A stretch of DNA of 64,000 nt from Streptomyces sp. A0642 (GCF_004795105.1 NZ_SSBL01000007.1:1-64000), one strand, 5' to 3'; counted from the stretch's first letter, positions 7,323 through 16,174 are shown. Translations and numbers: made by a program. Notes: generated by a model not told the origin, from the letters alone.

Positions 7323-8087
7323 TCAGCGAGCGGCCCGCTCACGCACCTCGCCCCGGACCGTGCCGGGCACGCGCGCGGGAGGGTCCTGCGGGACGATCGC
7401 CGACAGGAACGGCGTGTGGCGGCGCAGCGCGAAGCCGAGTGACTCGTACAGCCGGACGGCGTTGGTGTTGGAGGCGGCGGCGTGCAGGAACGGGGTGTCG
7501 CCGCGCTCCCGGATCTCGTGCGCGACGGCCCGCACGAGTCCGCCGGCAAGCCCCTGACCGCGCACCGACTCGTCCGTGCAGACGGCGCTGATCTCGCTCC
7601 AGCCGGGCGGGCGCATGCGTTCCCCGGCCATGGCGACCAGCACCCCCTCGCGCCGCACCCCGAGGTAGACGCCGAGCTCGATCGTGCGGGGCTCGAACGG
7701 GCCGGGCCGGGTCCGTGCCACCAGGTCCAGCATGTCCGGCACATCGGCCGGGCCGAGCCGGACGGCCTCCGGGTACGGTGCCGCGTCGACTCCCGCGTCG
7801 ACGAGCTGGACGCCCTCCGCGTCGAAGACGACCTCCCAGTCCTCGGGCGGCGGCTCCGTGAAAGCGGTGATGGTGACGAGACCGCCGGGTCCGGCGAGCG
7901 CGGCCGCGTCGGCCCAGTCGGCGGGACCGGGCCTCTCGGGCAGGGCGACCCAGGGGGTGACGTCCGGCGGGTAGCGCAGGACGCGGCCGCGGTGCTCGGT
8001 GAAGTGGGCGTGCGGCCCCCGCAGCGCCGAACCCACCGGGTCGTCGAGGGGGTGCGCCGCGGTGTCGGGACGTCCTGGGCCGGTCAT
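7323..8087 (-). CDS. GNAT family N-acetyltransferase
   Basis: 254-aa acetyltransferase. The C-terminal half has the GNAT fold: SEISAVCTDESVRGQGLAGGLVRAV carries the acetyl-CoA-binding R/Q-x-x-G-x-A/G loop, and NAVRLYESLGFALRRHTPFL is the typical end of the domain (FR47-like). The N-terminal 110 residues have no clear signature and may shape the acceptor site. Its ATG overlaps the stop of the quinone oxidoreductase gene by four bases (ATGA), so the two are made together, and a hairpin ends the unit at 7241-7283. The acceptor cannot be predicted. Confidence 0.87.
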   Translation of the reverse strand: MTGPGRPDTAAHPLDDPVGSALRGPHAHFTEHRGRVLRYPPDVTPWVALPERPGPADWADAAALAGPGGLVTITAFTEPPPEDWEVVFDAEGVQLVDAGVDAAPYPEAVRLGPADVPDMLDLVARTRPGPFEPRTIELGVYLGVRREGVLVAMAGERMRPPGWSEISAVCTDESVRGQGLAGGLVRAVAHEIRERGDTPFLHAAASNTNAVRLYESLGFALRRHTPFLSAIVPQDPPARVPGTVRGEVRERAAR

Positions 8088-9004
8088 GCGGTCACCTCGA
8101 TCACGGTCTTGCCGAGGGCGTGACCCTCTTCCACCAGGCGCAGGGCGTCGCCGGCCGCGGCGAGCGGGTACGTCCGGGTGATGTGCGTGCGCAGGGCGCC
8201 GGCGACGAAGAGGTCCGCCACCGCGTCGAGCACCGCGGCGGTGCGGGCCCGCTCGACGGGCGACCCGCCGAGTTCGGCCACGAGTGCCTTGTCACCGGCG
8301 CTGATCAGCGCGGCGGGGTCGGCGAGCAGCGTGGCCGCCTCGCGCAGCGTGTCACCGCCGGCCAGATCGAAGACCGCGTCGATGCCGCCGGGCGCCGCCG
8401 CGCGTACGCGGTCGGCGAGTCCCGGGCCGGATTCCACGTGCACAGCGCCGAGCGAGGCCACGAACTCCTTCTTGGCCGCGCTCGCGACGCCGACGACATG
8501 GACGCCCGCGTGGCGTGCGAGCTGCACCGCGGCGCTTCCCACTCCGCCGCCGGCCCCCGTGACGAGCAGCGTGGCCCCCGGAGCGAGGCCGAGCTGACGC
8601 ACCCCGTCGTAGGCCGTGGCCGCCGCGACCGGCAGCACCGCCGCGTCGGCGAACGGGAGCCCGGCCGGCTTGTGGGCGGTCACGGCCACGGGCAGCAGGG
8701 TGTGTTCGGCGTACCCGCCCGTCAGCGGATTGCCGAAGACCTCGTCCCCGGCCTCGAACCCCTCGACACCGGGGCCGACCGCCTCCACGACCCCCGCCGC
8801 CTCGCTGCCGAGGACGACCGGAAACGGCTTCGGCGCACTGCCGGGACGGAGGTATCCCCTGCGCAGCTTCCAGTCCACCGGGTTGACCCCGGCCGCCCGG
8901 ACGGCGACGAGAAGTTCCCCGGGTCCGGGGACCGGAGGGTCCTGGTCGACGAGGGCCTCCACCTCCGGCCCGCCGTTGCGGGTGAACACGTACGCCTTGG
9001 ACAT
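8084..9004 (-). CDS. NADP-dependent zinc-less oxidoreductase (quinone oxidoreductase family)
   Basis: 306-aa medium-chain reductase without the zinc-binding cysteines. It starts MSKAYVFTRNGGPEV, has the GVNPVDWKLRRG and GSEAAGVVEAVG motifs of the QOR family, then the NADPH-binding GAGGGVGSAAVQLARHAG at about 150-167. Such enzymes reduce quinones, enones or aldehydes in the cytoplasm. First gene of a two-gene unit with a GNAT acetyltransferase (4-bp overlap). Nothing in the upstream 260 bp (9005-9264) suggests a specific regulator, so its role may be general electrophile detoxification. Confidence 0.9.
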   Translation of the reverse strand: MSKAYVFTRNGGPEVEALVDQDPPVPGPGELLVAVRAAGVNPVDWKLRRGYLRPGSAPKPFPVVLGSEAAGVVEAVGPGVEGFEAGDEVFGNPLTGGYAEHTLLPVAVTAHKPAGLPFADAAVLPVAAATAYDGVRQLGLAPGATLLVTGAGGGVGSAAVQLARHAGVHVVGVASAAKKEFVASLGAVHVESGPGLADRVRAAAPGGIDAVFDLAGGDTLREAATLLADPAALISAGDKALVAELGGSPVERARTAAVLDAVADLFVAGALRTHITRTYPLAAAGDALRLVEEGHALGKTVIEVTA

Positions 9005-9264
9005 GGGCTTCCTCTCCGTTCGTGGCACGGGCGGCCGGGCCTGACGCCGACTGCCCCACGAGCGGCAAGTCCGCCCGGCGCGCACGTATTCCCGGGAGCC
9101 GGGTGTGTTCACGGGGCCGCAACGAACCCGGGGAGGCGAGGAGGTCCCGGGCCGGAGTCCGCCGGGCGTGCCGGTGGCGGTCGGCGGGGTTCCGTCCCCG
9201 TCGCCGGGCGGTCTGCCGGGGCCGCGTCGATCGGACCGGCGAGCGGCGACGGCGTCGCCCGGGG

Positions 9265-10002
9265 TCAGCCGGATGTGGGGCGCAGCACCAGGGTGACGAA
9301 GCCCCAGGTCTCCCGGTAGACCCGCAGCCATTCGGTGCGCCGGGTGGCCGCGGTCTCCAGCACCTCGGCGCTCCTGGGATCGGCCGGGTTGTCCAGCGCC
9401 CAGGAGGCCAGCGAGCCCCAGCACGCCCACTCGTAGGCGTCGAGTTCGGCGCGTGAACTGACGTGGCCGTGCACGGGCGTCCAGCCGTCGGCGGCGACCC
9501 GGTCCAGGGTGGTCGCCAGGTCGGCGAACTCGCCGAGCATCTCCACGGCCTCCGGTGACGGCTCGCGTTCCCAGAAGCCGTCACCGATCAGGACGCGGCC
9601 TCCGGGAGCCAGGTGCTTGCGCGCGGCGGCGAGGGTCGGCAGCAGTCCGCCGAAAACATGCGCGGCCCCGACGCTGAGGACGAGGTCGAACGGTTCCGCC
9701 GAGGCGAAGGCGGCGCCGTCCTGCCGGTGCAGGACGAGGCGTTCGCGTACGCCGAGGCGGTCCGCCGCCTCCCCCGCCTGCTGGAGGGAGCCCTCGGAGA
9801 TGTCGACGCCCTCGGCCCGCAGGCCGGGATGCCCGGTCAGGGCGCGCAGCAGCCACTCCCCTCCCCCGCACCCCAGATCGAGCGCTCGCGCGTCACCACG
9901 CGGGACCGCGTGGTCCAGGAGTCCGCTCACGGAGTCGTCGGCGAGCGGCGCCTTGATCGGGTGGCCGGCATGGGCAAGGGCGGAGATCTCGTCATGATTC
10001 AC
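9265..10002 (-). CDS. Class I SAM-dependent methyltransferase
   Basis: 245-aa methyltransferase. Motif I is LDLGCGGGEW at about residues 42-51, followed by the acidic strand GVDISEGSL (motif II) and the LAPGGRVLIGDGFWERE segment (motif post-III). The C-terminal half is rich in Trp and charged residues and probably forms the substrate lid. It resembles the UbiE/arsenite-methyltransferase-like domain seen in many uncharacterised actinobacterial proteins with acceptor unknown. It is a single leftward gene with its start facing the divergent sigma factor 518 bp away. Confidence 0.85.
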   Translation of the reverse strand: MNHDEISALAHAGHPIKAPLADDSVSGLLDHAVPRGDARALDLGCGGGEWLLRALTGHPGLRAEGVDISEGSLQQAGEAADRLGVRERLVLHRQDGAAFASAEPFDLVLSVGAAHVFGGLLPTLAAARKHLAPGGRVLIGDGFWEREPSPEAVEMLGEFADLATTLDRVAADGWTPVHGHVSSRAELDAYEWACWGSLASWALDNPADPRSAEVLETAATRRTEWLRVYRETWGFVTLVLRPTSG

Positions 10003-10520
10003 CGGAGCAGCCTGTCAGCGACCCCACCCCGCACGCACACCCTTTTCGGTGCCGTCCGATGTCTCCGGGTACCTGAGCCGGTGCCACGGCTCAGCCACCA
10101 GCCGACCGGCCCGGCCGCGGCTCGGCCGACACCCCACCCGCCCGACCGCGGCTCGACCAGCAGGCAGCCCACCCCCGGCCACCCCCGCCGCACTCGGCCG
10201 ACAGCCGAACCGCCCCTCAGCCACCGTCGATTTCGACTCAACCTTCTGCCGGATATACGTCGGCCTGCTCCCCTGCGGGGGTGGCTGTGGCACTCTGGTG
10301 GCGACCGCCCCACCGGGCTCCCCCGTACCGGTGGGGCGGTTCTGCGTCTCCGCGCCGGGCTCAGCCGAGGCGGCGAAGCGCGCTCGGCCCACGCCTGGGG
10401 CACCCCGGGTCCCGGCTGTTGACGGGGTGTCAACGAATGAATTTCTGTTGATGTGCATGAGAGTGTTCTGACGGGGCAGGCGTCTACACCTCATGGCCTA
10501 CCACCAGGGAGCGTGAAGAG
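10003..10520. other. Divergent intergenic region upstream of the sigma factor
   Basis: 518 bp without a convincing gene. Three things are visible. At 10110-10170 degenerate CCGCGGCTCG-containing repeats occur. At 10304-10340 there is a perfect 13-bp stem (ACCGCCCCACCGG/CCGGTGGGGCGGT, 11-base loop) followed by TTCT, which looks like a rightward terminator even though no rightward gene precedes it. At 10418-10434 an inverted repeat GTTGAC-N5-GTCAAC lies in the leader/promoter region of the sigma factor, next to the most AT-rich stretch (10430-10475). A short rightward RNA ending at the hairpin is possible. Confidence 0.5.
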
Positions 10521-11486
10521 ATGACGGCGCACACTACGCGGACTGCCGGTGCGGAGCGAGCGGAGAGTGCGGTGCCGACGGCACTGGTCGGCGCCGGAAC
10601 GGCGACGGAAACCGTCGCCGGGCAGGGGGCGTTCACGGGCGCGGGGTCTGCCGCCGCGGACCTCGGTGAGCTGCCGTGGATCGAGGACGCGGGCAAGGTC
10701 GCGCCCACCGACGCGCGCGAGCTGTCCCGGCTGTTCTTCGACCGGCTCCAGGTACTGGAGGAGGGGACGCCCGAGCATCAGTACGCGCGGAACACCCTCA
10801 TCGAGATGAACCTCTCGCTCGTCCGGTTCGCCGCCGGCCGGTTCAGGAACCGGGGCAGTGGCGACATGGAGGACATCATCCAGGTCGGCACCATCGGACT
10901 GATCAAGGCCATCGACCGGTTCGACCTGTCCCGCGAGGTCGAGTTCACCTCCTTCGCGGTTCCGTACATCACCGGGGAGATCAAGCGCTTCTTCCGTGAC
11001 ACCAGCTGGGCGGTCCATGTCCCCCGCCGGCTCCAGGAGTTGCGGGTCGACATCGCCAAGACCAAGGAGACGCTGGCCGGCGAGCTCGACCGCGACCCCA
11101 CCGTCGCGGAGCTGGCCGAGCACCTGGGCCTGAGCGAGGCCGAGGTCACCGAGGGCATCGTGGCGGCCAACGGATACACCGCGGGTTCGCTGGACATGCC
11201 GGCCGCCACGACGGACTCCGGGCAGCCCAGCGCGGCGGGGCGGACCTTCGCCGATATCCTGGGCAGCCCGGATCCCGCCATGGAGACGGTCGAGAACCTG
11301 CACGCACTGGCCCCGTTGCTCGGGGACCTGGACGAGCGCGAGCGGCGCATCATCGACATGCGGTTCGGCCAGGAGATGACCCAGGCGCAGATCGGCGCGG
11401 AGCTCGGCATCTCACAGATGCACGTCTCCCGGCTGATCAGCCGGATTCTGCGCAGGCTCCGTGAAGGGATGTTCGTCGAGGAGTGA
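10521..11486 (+). CDS. sigF: RNA polymerase sigma factor, SigB/SigF/SigG (group 3) family
   Basis: 321-aa sigma factor. After a disordered 50-aa N-terminus, region 2 spans about residues 95-165 (MEDIIQVGTIGLIKAIDRFD, SFAVPYITGEIKRFFRD), region 3 follows (AKTKETLAGELDRDPTVAELAEHLG), and region 4 ends the protein with the HTH TQAQIGAELGISQMHVSRLISRIL. This is the sigma-B/F layout (no region 1.1), as in the seven-odd paralogues of Streptomyces that act in stress and spore maturation. The N-terminal extension and MPAATTDSG linker look like SigF rather than SigB, but paralogue assignment by eye is uncertain. No anti-sigma gene is adjacent, as for S. coelicolor sigF. A strong terminator follows. 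Confidence 0.88.
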   Translation: MTAHTTRTAGAERAESAVPTALVGAGTATETVAGQGAFTGAGSAAADLGELPWIEDAGKVAPTDARELSRLFFDRLQVLEEGTPEHQYARNTLIEMNLSLVRFAAGRFRNRGSGDMEDIIQVGTIGLIKAIDRFDLSREVEFTSFAVPYITGEIKRFFRDTSWAVHVPRRLQELRVDIAKTKETLAGELDRDPTVAELAEHLGLSEAEVTEGIVAANGYTAGSLDMPAATTDSGQPSAAGRTFADILGSPDPAMETVENLHALAPLLGDLDERERRIIDMRFGQEMTQAQIGAELGISQMHVSRLISRILRRLREGMFVEE

Positions 11487-11493
11487 GCGGTGC

Positions 11494-11532
11494 GAGGGGG
11501 GCTCCCGGCCGAGGCGGCCGGGAGCCCCCCTC
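11494..11532 (+). terminator. Rho-independent-type terminator after the sigma factor gene
   Basis: Perfect 17-bp stem (11494-11510 with 11516-11532) and five-base loop, starting eight bases after the sigma factor stop. Very stable GC-rich hairpin without T-tract. Confidence 0.88.
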
Positions 11533-11866
11533 GGCGTTTCCGCACGCCCGTACATTGCGGCCCGATGAATTCGGCGCGGGCCCGCGTCCTCGCCCGTCGC
11601 CCGCCCCGCCTCTCGGCCCGCTCCTCAGCGAACGGCACGTCCGCGCAGGTCACGGCGGCGAAGTACGCCCCCTCGCGAGGTAGCGGGTCCGGTCCTCCCG
11701 TGTCGCCGACAGGCACCTCAGCCGCACGAGGAGCTTGTTGACGCCCTCCTGGCCCACTGGCACGCTCTGCCGCATGCCCGCGACTCCGGTTCTCTTCTCG
11801 CGGCGCCACGTCGATCTGGGACGCCTCGCGTCCGCCGCGTGTCGCCGCGGCCCGCGCCGCTCCCCC

Positions 11867-11959
11867 GCGCCGTCGGCCGGCTGATCCCCGCCGGCGCGGC
11901 AGCGAATTCCGCGCCGTCGGCAGCCTGATCCCCGGCGCCGGCGCAGCGACGATTCCCGC
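11867..11959. repeat. Two-copy imperfect tandem repeat, period about 44 bp, upstream of metY
   Basis: Both copies open with GCGCCGTCGG and share CTGATCCCC and a GCAGCGA-ATTCC-GC-like end; they differ by small substitutions and insertions. It occupies the 567-bp gap between the sigma factor terminator and metY. The rest of that gap (11533-11866, 11960-12053) shows no gene and no recognisable SAM riboswitch. Confidence 0.6.
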
Positions 11960-12053
11960 ACCCCGGCCCCGATGCCCGGCCGGGTCCGGCCACGGACCCC
12001 CGCCCCGGCCACCGGCCGGCTCCGCTCCGTACGAGAACCGCAGAGGAACCACC

Positions 12054-13415
12054 ATGAGCCAGCCCGTCGACTCCGTCACCGCAGGTCACACCCCCGAAGA
12101 CGCAGAGCGTCAGCGAACCGTGGCCGCCTGGTCCTTCGAGACCAAGCAGATCCACTCCGGGGCCGCTCCCGACGCGGCGACCGGCGCCCGGGCGGTCCCG
12201 ATCTACCAGACGACGTCGTTCGTCTTCCGCGACACCCAGCATGCCGCGGACCTGTTCTCGCTCGCCGAACCCGGCAACATCTACACCCGGATCCACAACC
12301 CCACCCAGGACGTGCTGGAGCAGCGGATCGCCGCCCTGGAAGGCGGGGTGGCCGCGGTGGCGCTCGCCTCCGGGCAGGCGGCGGAGACCCTCGCCCTGCT
12401 GACGCTGGCCGGAGCCGGCGACCACATCGTCTCCTCCACCTCGCTGTACGGCGGTACGTACAACCTGCTGCGCCACACGCTGCCCCGGTTCGGCGTCGAG
12501 GTGTCGTTCGTCGACGACCCGGACGACATCGACGCATGGGCGGCCGCGATCCGGCCGAACACCAAGGCGCTGTTCGCGGAGACGCTCGGCAACCCGCGCG
12601 GCGACGTCCTCGACATCCGGGCGGTCGCCGACGCGGCGCACGCGGCCGGGGTGCCGCTGATCGTCGACAACACCGTTCCCACCCCCTATCTGCTGCGCCC
12701 GATCGAGCACGGCGCGGACGTCGTCATCCACTCCGCGACGAAGTTCCTCGGCGGGCACGGCACCACGATCGGCGGGGTGGTGGTCGACGGCGGTACGTTC
12801 GACTTCGGGGCGCACGCCGAGCGGTTCCCGGACTTCAGCTCCCCCGACCCGAGTTACCACGGGCTGCGCTACTGGCCGGACCTCGGGCCCAGTGCCTTCG
12901 CCGTCAAGCTGCGGGTGCAGCTGCTGCGCGACCTCGGGCCGGCCCTCTCGCCCCACTCCGCCTTCCTGCTGCTGCAGGGCGTGGAGACGCTGAGCCTGCG
13001 GCTGGAGCGGCACACCGCCAACGCCCTGGCGCTCGCCGAGTGGCTGGAGGGCCGGGACGAGGTGTCGGCCGTCCACTATGCGGGGCTGCCGTCGAGCAGG
13101 TGGTACGAGGCGGGGCGCCGCTATCTGCCCCGTGGCGCCGGAGCGGTGCTCTCCTTCGAACTGCGCGACGGGGTGGAGGCGGGCAAGCGGTTCGTGGACG
13201 CGGTCGAGCTGTTCAGCCACCTCGCCAACATCGGTGACGTACGGAGCCTGATCATCCATCCCGCGTCGACCACGCACAGCCAGCTGACCGAGGAGCAGCT
13301 GACCGCGACCGGGGCCACCGCGGGACTGGTCCGCCTCTCCGTCGGGCTGGAGAACCTGGACGATCTGAAGGCCGACCTGGAGGCCGGGTTCCGCGCCGCG
13401 AAGGCCGCGTCCTGA
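12054..13415 (+). CDS. metY: O-acetylhomoserine aminocarboxypropyltransferase (O-acetylhomoserine sulfhydrylase)
   Basis: 453-aa Cys/Met-metabolism PLP enzyme. It forms homocysteine from O-acetylhomoserine and sulfide in direct-sulfhydrylation methionine synthesis. The order of signatures is typical: FETKQIHSG, YTRIHNPT, ALASGQAAE, the aldimine loop VDNTVPTPYLL, and the PLP lysine K230 in SATKFLGGHG. The insertion around FPDFSSPDPSYHG separates MetY from shorter cystathionine gamma-synthase relatives. Start ATG 12054 has GAGGAA upstream. The next gene, metX, starts five bases after the stop and makes the substrate, so the two form an operon. Confidence 0.93.
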   Translation: MSQPVDSVTAGHTPEDAERQRTVAAWSFETKQIHSGAAPDAATGARAVPIYQTTSFVFRDTQHAADLFSLAEPGNIYTRIHNPTQDVLEQRIAALEGGVAAVALASGQAAETLALLTLAGAGDHIVSSTSLYGGTYNLLRHTLPRFGVEVSFVDDPDDIDAWAAAIRPNTKALFAETLGNPRGDVLDIRAVADAAHAAGVPLIVDNTVPTPYLLRPIEHGADVVIHSATKFLGGHGTTIGGVVVDGGTFDFGAHAERFPDFSSPDPSYHGLRYWPDLGPSAFAVKLRVQLLRDLGPALSPHSAFLLLQGVETLSLRLERHTANALALAEWLEGRDEVSAVHYAGLPSSRWYEAGRRYLPRGAGAVLSFELRDGVEAGKRFVDAVELFSHLANIGDVRSLIIHPASTTHSQLTEEQLTATGATAGLVRLSVGLENLDDLKADLEAGFRAAKAAS

Positions 13416-13420
13416 ACCGG

Positions 13421-14584
13421 ATGGCCCTCTCCTCCGCTCCCGCCCTCCCGCCGGCCACGGGCGGCCGGCGGGAGGGGGATCCGCCCGGCCGCCGTTCCTG
13501 GGTGCGGGCGAACGGCCCGCTGCCGCTCGAGTCGGGCGGCGCCCTGCCGGATGTCCGGCTGGCGTACGAGACCTGGGGCCGGCCGGCCCCCGACGGTTCC
13601 AACGCGGTCCTGGTGCTCCACGCCCTGACCGGGGACAGCCATGTGGCCGGGCACGCCGAGCCCGGGCACCCCACGGCGGGCTGGTGGGACGCCTTGGTCG
13701 GACCGGGCAGGGCGCTGGACACGGACCGGTGGTTCGTCGTCGCGCCCAATGTGCTCGGCGGCTGCCAGGGCAGTACCGGCCCGGCCTCCCGGCGGCCCGG
13801 AGGAGGCCGGTGGGGCGGCGACTTCCCCTACCTGACGGTCCGTGACCAGGTCGCCGCCGAGGTGGCACTGGCGGACGCACTCGGCATCGGACGATGGGCG
13901 GCGGTGATCGGCGGGTCCATGGGCGGCATGCGCGCACTCGAATGGGCGGTGGGCCTGCCGGAGCGCACCGGGGCGCTGCTGGTTCTGGCCGCACCCGCCG
14001 CGGCCTCGGCGGAGCAGATCGCCTGGGGGTCGCTGCAGATCTCCGCGATCCGCTCCGATCCGGGCTGGCGCGGCGGCCACTACCACGACGCGGCACCCGG
14101 CGAGGGGCCGCACCGGGGGCTCGGTCTGGCGCGCAGGATCGCCCATGTCACCTACCGCAGCGAGCCGGAGCTGGCCGCACGGTTCGGCGGGGCGCCGCAG
14201 CCCGGTGAGGATCCGTGGCACGGCGGGCGGTACCGGGTGGAGTCGTATCTCGACCACCACGCGGCCAAGCTGGTGCACCGCTTCGACGCCGGCAGCTATG
14301 TGACGCTGACCGGCGCGATGAACGGGCACGATGTCGGGCGGGGCCGCGGGGGTGTCCGGCAGGCGCTGCGCCGGGCCCGGATGCCCGCGCTCGTCGCCGC
14401 GATCGACTCGGACCGGCTGTATCCGCCCGCGCAGCAGGCCGAGCTGGCCGCGCTGCTGCCGGGAGCCGACCGGCTCCGGACCGTGGAGTCGCTCCACGGT
14501 CACGACGGGTTCCTGACCGAGACGGACCAGGTCGGCGCGCTCGTACGGGAGTTGCTGCCCGACCAGCCGCCTCTGGGTCACTGA
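13421..14584 (+). CDS. metX: Homoserine O-acetyltransferase
   Basis: 387-aa alpha/beta-hydrolase-fold acyltransferase. It transfers an acetyl group to homoserine for MetY. Visible are the HALTG oxyanion strand, NVLGGCQGSTGPAS, the nucleophile elbow GGSMGG with S166, and the late Asp and His of the triad in AAIDSDRLYPP and SLHGHDGFL. Length and the GGRWGGDFP segment match the MetX family; acetyl rather than succinyl specificity is inferred from pairing with metY. The N-terminal 25 residues are low complexity. The last eight codons with the stop are duplicated just downstream (14565-14615). Confidence 0.92.
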   Translation: MALSSAPALPPATGGRREGDPPGRRSWVRANGPLPLESGGALPDVRLAYETWGRPAPDGSNAVLVLHALTGDSHVAGHAEPGHPTAGWWDALVGPGRALDTDRWFVVAPNVLGGCQGSTGPASRRPGGGRWGGDFPYLTVRDQVAAEVALADALGIGRWAAVIGGSMGGMRALEWAVGLPERTGALLVLAAPAAASAEQIAWGSLQISAIRSDPGWRGGHYHDAAPGEGPHRGLGLARRIAHVTYRSEPELAARFGGAPQPGEDPWHGGRYRVESYLDHHAAKLVHRFDAGSYVTLTGAMNGHDVGRGRGGVRQALRRARMPALVAAIDSDRLYPPAQQAELAALLPGADRLRTVESLHGHDGFLTETDQVGALVRELLPDQPPLGH

Positions 14585-14615
14585 CCCGACGAGCCGCTTC
14601 TGGGTCGCTGACCCG
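14565..14615. repeat. Two-copy direct repeat spanning the metX stop codon
   Basis: A 24-bp unit (14565-14588 and 14592-14615) repeated at a 27-bp period with two substitutions; AGCCGCCTCTGGGTC opens copy 1. Copy 1 contains the end of metX and its TGA; copy 2 reads as a second near-identical tail and stop in the same frame (DEPLLGR then stop). Confidence 0.8.
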
Positions 14616-14690
14616 CCCCGGCTCCCCCCGAATCACGTCCACGGCCTCGTCCCGATCCGCTCCCCTCCCCTCCCCTCCCCGGAGTTGTCC

Positions 14691-15956
14691 ATGCCATCTG
14701 TTCCGCCGTCCGAAGCCGCCTACGACCGGATGCGGCTGCGCCAGTGGGCCCACGGCACCGCGCGCTCCGCGGGAATCGAGCGCCGCGATCTGCTGCGGCT
14801 GGTCGCTGCGGCGTCGGTGGCGGCCCCGCTCGCCGGGCTCGCCACCCCCGCCCAGGCGGCCTCCGCCACCGCGACCGCCCCGGGCATCGTGAAGCCGCTG
14901 CCGCCCGAGGTGTTCACGGTGCGGGGCACCAACGCCGAGACGAACTTCGCCGCGCTCCGCGAGACGGGGCTGCTCACGCCGGCCGAGCGGTTCTTCGTAC
15001 GGAACCACACGGTCACCCCGCGGATCGCGGCGGCCGACTGGCGGCTGAGGGTGTGGGGCGACGGACTGAAGGGCCCGGCGGTGGAGTTCACGTACGACGA
15101 ACTGCGCGCTCTGCCCTCGGTGACCCGCACCTCGTTCGTCGAGTGCGCGGGCAACGCCCGCAGCTACTACGCGACGCAGCAGGGCCAGCCGGTCAGCGGG
15201 ACCGCATGGACTCTGGGCGCGATCGGCACGGCCCGCTGGCGCGGGGTGCGGCTCGCCGATGTACTGCGCCGCGCGGGCATCACCCGGCACGCGGTCGACG
15301 TGCTGCCGCGCGGCCTCGACGGCGAGGTGGTCAGCGACGGGATCAACCTCGGGCACGTGCGCCGGCCGTTGCCGGTGGCGAAGGCGCTGGACGACGTCCT
15401 GCTCGCGTACGAGATGAACGGCGAGCCGCTGCCTCCCGACCACGGCCATCCGGTGCGGCTGATCGTGCCGTCCTGGGTCGGGATCGCGAACATCAAGTGG
15501 GTCGGCGACATCGAGGTGAGCGCGCAGCCCCTGGTCTCCCCCTGGAACACCGCTCTCTACCGGCTGTTCGGACCCGGCTACCCGGCCGAGGGGAGTGCGC
15601 CGCTCACCCGTCAGACGCTGAAGAGCGCCTTCGAGCTGGCGCCGGGGGCGGAATTCCCCGCCCATCGGCGCCAGGTGCTGACGGGGCGGTCGTGGTCGGG
15701 CGGCGCTCCGGTGCGCGCGGTCGAGGTCAGCACCGACGGAGGCGCGCGGTGGCGCCGGGCGCGGCTGCGTGACGAACCGCGGAGCGGGAGCTGGGTGCGC
15801 TGGTCGGCCGACTGGGTGCCCGGGACCCGGGGGCCGGCGGTTCTGCTGGCCCGGGCGACGGACCGGTCGGGCCGCACCCAGCCGGACGTCGCCGTGCACA
15901 ACACGCAGGGCTATCTGTTCGACGCGGTGGTCCGGCACGAGGTGCGGGTCGTCTGA
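14691..15956 (+). CDS. Tat-exported sulfite oxidase-family molybdopterin oxidoreductase
   Basis: 421-aa enzyme. ATG 14691 follows GGAG by six bases. A twin-arginine signal is clear: ERRDLLRLVAAASVAAP at about residues 27-43, then an AQA cleavage site near 55. The mature protein starts with a region like FFVRNHTVTP, holds the oxidoreductase molybdopterin domain with the molybdenum-ligand C152 in ECAGNARS, and ends in the Mo-co dimerisation domain (KSAFELAPGAEF, VEVSTDGGARWRRA). Known relatives oxidise sulfite or reduce other small molecules outside the membrane. No cytochrome partner gene is adjacent. Substrate sulfite is plausible, given the sulfur-assimilation genes metYX just upstream, but not proved. 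Confidence 0.88.
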   Translation: MPSVPPSEAAYDRMRLRQWAHGTARSAGIERRDLLRLVAAASVAAPLAGLATPAQAASATATAPGIVKPLPPEVFTVRGTNAETNFAALRETGLLTPAERFFVRNHTVTPRIAAADWRLRVWGDGLKGPAVEFTYDELRALPSVTRTSFVECAGNARSYYATQQGQPVSGTAWTLGAIGTARWRGVRLADVLRRAGITRHAVDVLPRGLDGEVVSDGINLGHVRRPLPVAKALDDVLLAYEMNGEPLPPDHGHPVRLIVPSWVGIANIKWVGDIEVSAQPLVSPWNTALYRLFGPGYPAEGSAPLTRQTLKSAFELAPGAEFPAHRRQVLTGRSWSGGAPVRAVEVSTDGGARWRRARLRDEPRSGSWVRWSADWVPGTRGPAVLLARATDRSGRTQPDVAVHNTQGYLFDAVVRHEVRVV

Positions 15957-16105
15957 CGGCGGGACGCGATGCCGGGGTGGGCAGGCGCGGATGCCGGGGC
16001 AGCGCGCGGGTCGTCTGACGGCAGGGCGCGCATGCCTGGGGCAGCACGCGGGTCATCGACGGCAGGGCGCGTATGCCGGGGGCAGGGCCCAGGTCGTCTG
16101 ACGGC
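15944..16105. repeat. Four-copy degenerate repeat starting at the oxidoreductase stop codon
   Basis: Core GCGGGTCGTCTGACGGC occurs at 15944, 16006, 16048 (one-base deletion) and 16087 (degenerate start), each followed by a (C/G)GATGCC(T/G)GGG-type segment, with spacings of about 62, 42 and 39 bp. The first copy includes the last codons and TGA of the molybdopterin enzyme. A further ATGCCGGGG segment is duplicated inside the first unit. The units could not encode protein as each core carries TGA in that frame. Confidence 0.75.
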
Positions 16106-16174
16106 ACGGCACCGATGCCTGGGCGGGGTGCGGGGCGGTCCTCCCCGCACCCCGTGGCCGTGCGGCGGCGGCCG

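Noticed and set aside
11745..12050. SAM riboswitch upstream of metY
   Set aside because: None of the SAM-I/IV conserved core segments could be found; only a degenerate tandem repeat is present.
11718..14096. 792-codon open frame on the minus strand opposite metY-metX
   Set aside because: Antisense shadow of two clear genes in high-GC DNA; product is Arg/Pro/Gly-rich with no domain.
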